Source: Bacillota bacterium
Lineage (GTDB): Bacteria > Bacillota_C > Negativicutes > Sporomusales > Sporomusaceae
NCBI GenBank assembly: GCA_023441125.1
Contig: JAEZQV010000076.1
Span: forward strand, 1-5,820
DNA length: 5,820 bases
Reading direction: 5' to 3'
Made by a program: the position numbers and the translations under genes. Under the pieces are notes generated by a model. The model ran no database searches, had not been told where the DNA came from, and saw only the letters and a program-made list of their open reading frames with translations. Of the stretch, positions 4,896 through 5,820 are shown piece by piece (within the stretch, counting starts at the first letter, position 1; each line of letters begins with the position of its first letter).

Positions 4896-5820
4896 ATGGC
4901 CTTAAAAAAATTCCCCGGAAATAAATCGCCCCAGAAAGCCGCCTGTCAATGCGGCTATTGTTCACCGGCGTCCGCGCCAGCCGCCCAGCCTGAACCGGCA
5001 GCGGCTTGCAGCTGCTGCCCGCCGTCAAGCCCGGCCGCTACTGCTGAACCGGCGTACGGTTGTTGTACCGGTGCGAACGCAATTGCCGCCCCGGTTCCCG
5101 CCACCTGCGACGGCTGCGCTGATACCGGTTGTCCGCCAAATGCGCAAATAGTACCGGCTGCAGCTAATACCCTGACCAGTACCTTTACCGTTGCCGGCCT
5201 GGATTGCGCTGACTGCGCCGCCAAACTGGCCAAAGGCATTGGCAAACTGACCGGCGTAATCGAGGCCAATGTCAATTTTGCCGCCGCCAAAATGAAGGTT
5301 ACCTATGATCAAACCCGTCTCCCGCCGTCACAAATTGAAAAAGCGGTCAGTGGCTATGGCTATCAGGCTGCCCTTATCCCCGCAGCGGGCGGTCCGTCCG
5401 TAGTTCAGCAATCGGTCTTTCAGATTGCCGGCCTGGACTGCGGCGACTGTGCCGCCAAACTGGAAAAACGCATTGCCGCCCTGGCAGGCGTGGCATCCGC
5501 ACAAGTCAATTTCGCCGCCGGCAAGCTGACGGTGGAGCATACCGCCCCGGTCGCCGCCATCCTGCAGGCGGTTAAACAGGCCGGTTATCAGGCTGAACGC
5601 CTGACGGCAGGCCCGCGCCGGCCGGAGACCAAAGCGGCCTGGTGGGCCAACCGCCGTACCCAGGCGACGATGGTATCCGGCGTTATCCTGGCACTGGCCA
5701 CAGTACTGGAATGGTTAAGCTACGGCGACACCGTTCTCATTCCCCTGTATGCCGCCGCCGCCGTGATCGGCGGTTACAGCGCCGCGAAAAGCGGGCTGTA
5801 CGGCCTGCGTTCCCTAACCT
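4896..5820 (+). CDS. cadA: P1B-type heavy-metal-transporting ATPase (Cd/Zn/Pb efflux), N-terminal part
   Basis: The frame is open from an ATG at 4896 (AGGAAG about 9 bases upstream) through 308 codons to the window edge. Residues 1-90 are an Ala/Pro-rich tail with 11 cysteines: C17, C19, C22, C38, C40, C41, C56, C57, C71, C74 and C79. Two HMA metal-binding domains follow, at about 94-163 and 172-238, each with FxxAGLDCxDCAAKL (metal cysteines C104/C107 and C182/C185). The Asp directly before the first Cys is typical of Zn/Cd/Pb pumps (ZntA/CadA) rather than Cu pumps. Residues 256-275 and 279-297 are the first two membrane helices, with IGGYSAAKSGLYGL matching the CadA/ZntA region before the actuator domain. 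The CPC, DKTG and nucleotide-binding motifs lie beyond the window. The enzyme should pump divalent soft metals out of the cytoplasm using ATP. The ArsR-like operator upstream supports this. The symbol is by family. Confidence 0.9.
   Translation, partial: MALKKFPGNKSPQKAACQCGYCSPASAPAAQPEPAAACSCCPPSSPAATAEPAYGCCTGANAIAAPVPATCDGCADTGCPPNAQIVPAAANTLTSTFTVAGLDCADCAAKLAKGIGKLTGVIEANVNFAAAKMKVTYDQTRLPPSQIEKAVSGYGYQAALIPAAGGPSVVQQSVFQIAGLDCGDCAAKLEKRIAALAGVASAQVNFAAGKLTVEHTAPVAAILQAVKQAGYQAERLTAGPRRPETKAAWWANRRTQATMVSGVILALATVLEWLSYGDTVLIPLYAAAAVIGGYSAAKSGLYGLRSLT
5184..5601 (+). repeat. Tandem HMA-domain duplication inside the ATPase gene
   Basis: Codons from 5184 and from 5418 (offset 234 bases) encode matching domains: F-T-V-AGLDCADCAAKL and F-Q-I-AGLDCGDCAAKL, then N-FAA-K-x-V and finally GYQA. 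Resemblance is evident at the DNA level too (GCCGGCCTGGA-TGCG-GACTG-GCCGCCAAACTGG). The second copy is about four residues shorter between its last strand pair. The likeness between the copies suggests an internal duplication rather than capture of an unrelated HMA domain (inference). Confidence 0.75.

Noticed and set aside
4955..5540. Long minus-strand open frames opposite the ATPase (4955-5290, 5025-5312, 5328-5540)
   Set aside because: They lie antisense to a clear HMA/P-type ATPase frame. Their Ala/Gly-rich products arise from the GC-rich codons of the real gene.

Overview
The window looks like chromosomal DNA from a diderm Firmicute, most plausibly Negativicutes/Sporomusaceae (Sporomusa or Pelosinus-like). 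This placement is an inference. It rests on Firmicute-style promoters and AGGAGG-type ribosome sites, a clostridial-type crotonase, a FabZ, and a signal-peptide hydrolase. No marker gene fixes the taxon. No mobile element, CRISPR array, tRNA or rRNA was seen. The window opens inside one gene and closes inside another.

Layout. (1) 1-310, minus: N-terminal part of a LysR-family regulator. (2) 311-474: divergent control region. (3) 475-1026 and 1023-1910, plus: a flavodoxin-fold NAD(P)H:FMN oxidoreductase with a four-cysteine motif, coupled through an ATGA overlap to a ten-helix EamA/DMT transporter. Together with the LysR gene this is a classic divergent regulator/target unit. (4) 1952-1992: an imperfect hairpin that can serve as a bidirectional terminator between convergent genes. 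(5) 2031-2816, minus: a short-chain enoyl-CoA hydratase (crotonase) with both catalytic glutamates and its own strong promoter. (6) 2923-2963: a nested hairpin, the probable terminator of the next gene. (7) 3003-3440, minus: a FabZ-type 3-hydroxyacyl-ACP dehydratase, best read from a TTG start. (8) 3441-3630: a second divergent intergenic region. (9) 3631-4536, plus: an exported metallo-beta-lactamase-fold hydrolase resembling methyl parathion hydrolase. (10) 4689-4725: a near-ideal intrinsic terminator. (11) 4757-4895: a promoter with a 20-bp ArsR/SmtB-like operator and a leader. (12) 4896-5820, plus: the N-terminal third or so of a P1B-type heavy-metal ATPase (CadA/ZntA type). It has an unusual cysteine-rich Ala/Pro tail and two tandem metal-binding (HMA) domains. 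It runs off the window.

How the genes relate. The LysR/oxidoreductase/exporter block is probably one inducible response that pairs a redox enzyme with an exporter. The crotonase and FabZ both dehydrate or hydrate 3-hydroxyacyl thioesters, one on CoA and one on ACP. They share a strand but appear to be separately transcribed. The hydrolase stands alone. The ATPase unit is a metal-efflux gene, probably derepressed by Zn/Cd/Pb through an ArsR-family repressor encoded elsewhere. I see no wholly new system. The most distinctive items are the 11-cysteine tail of the ATPase and the operator placed just downstream of its -10 box.
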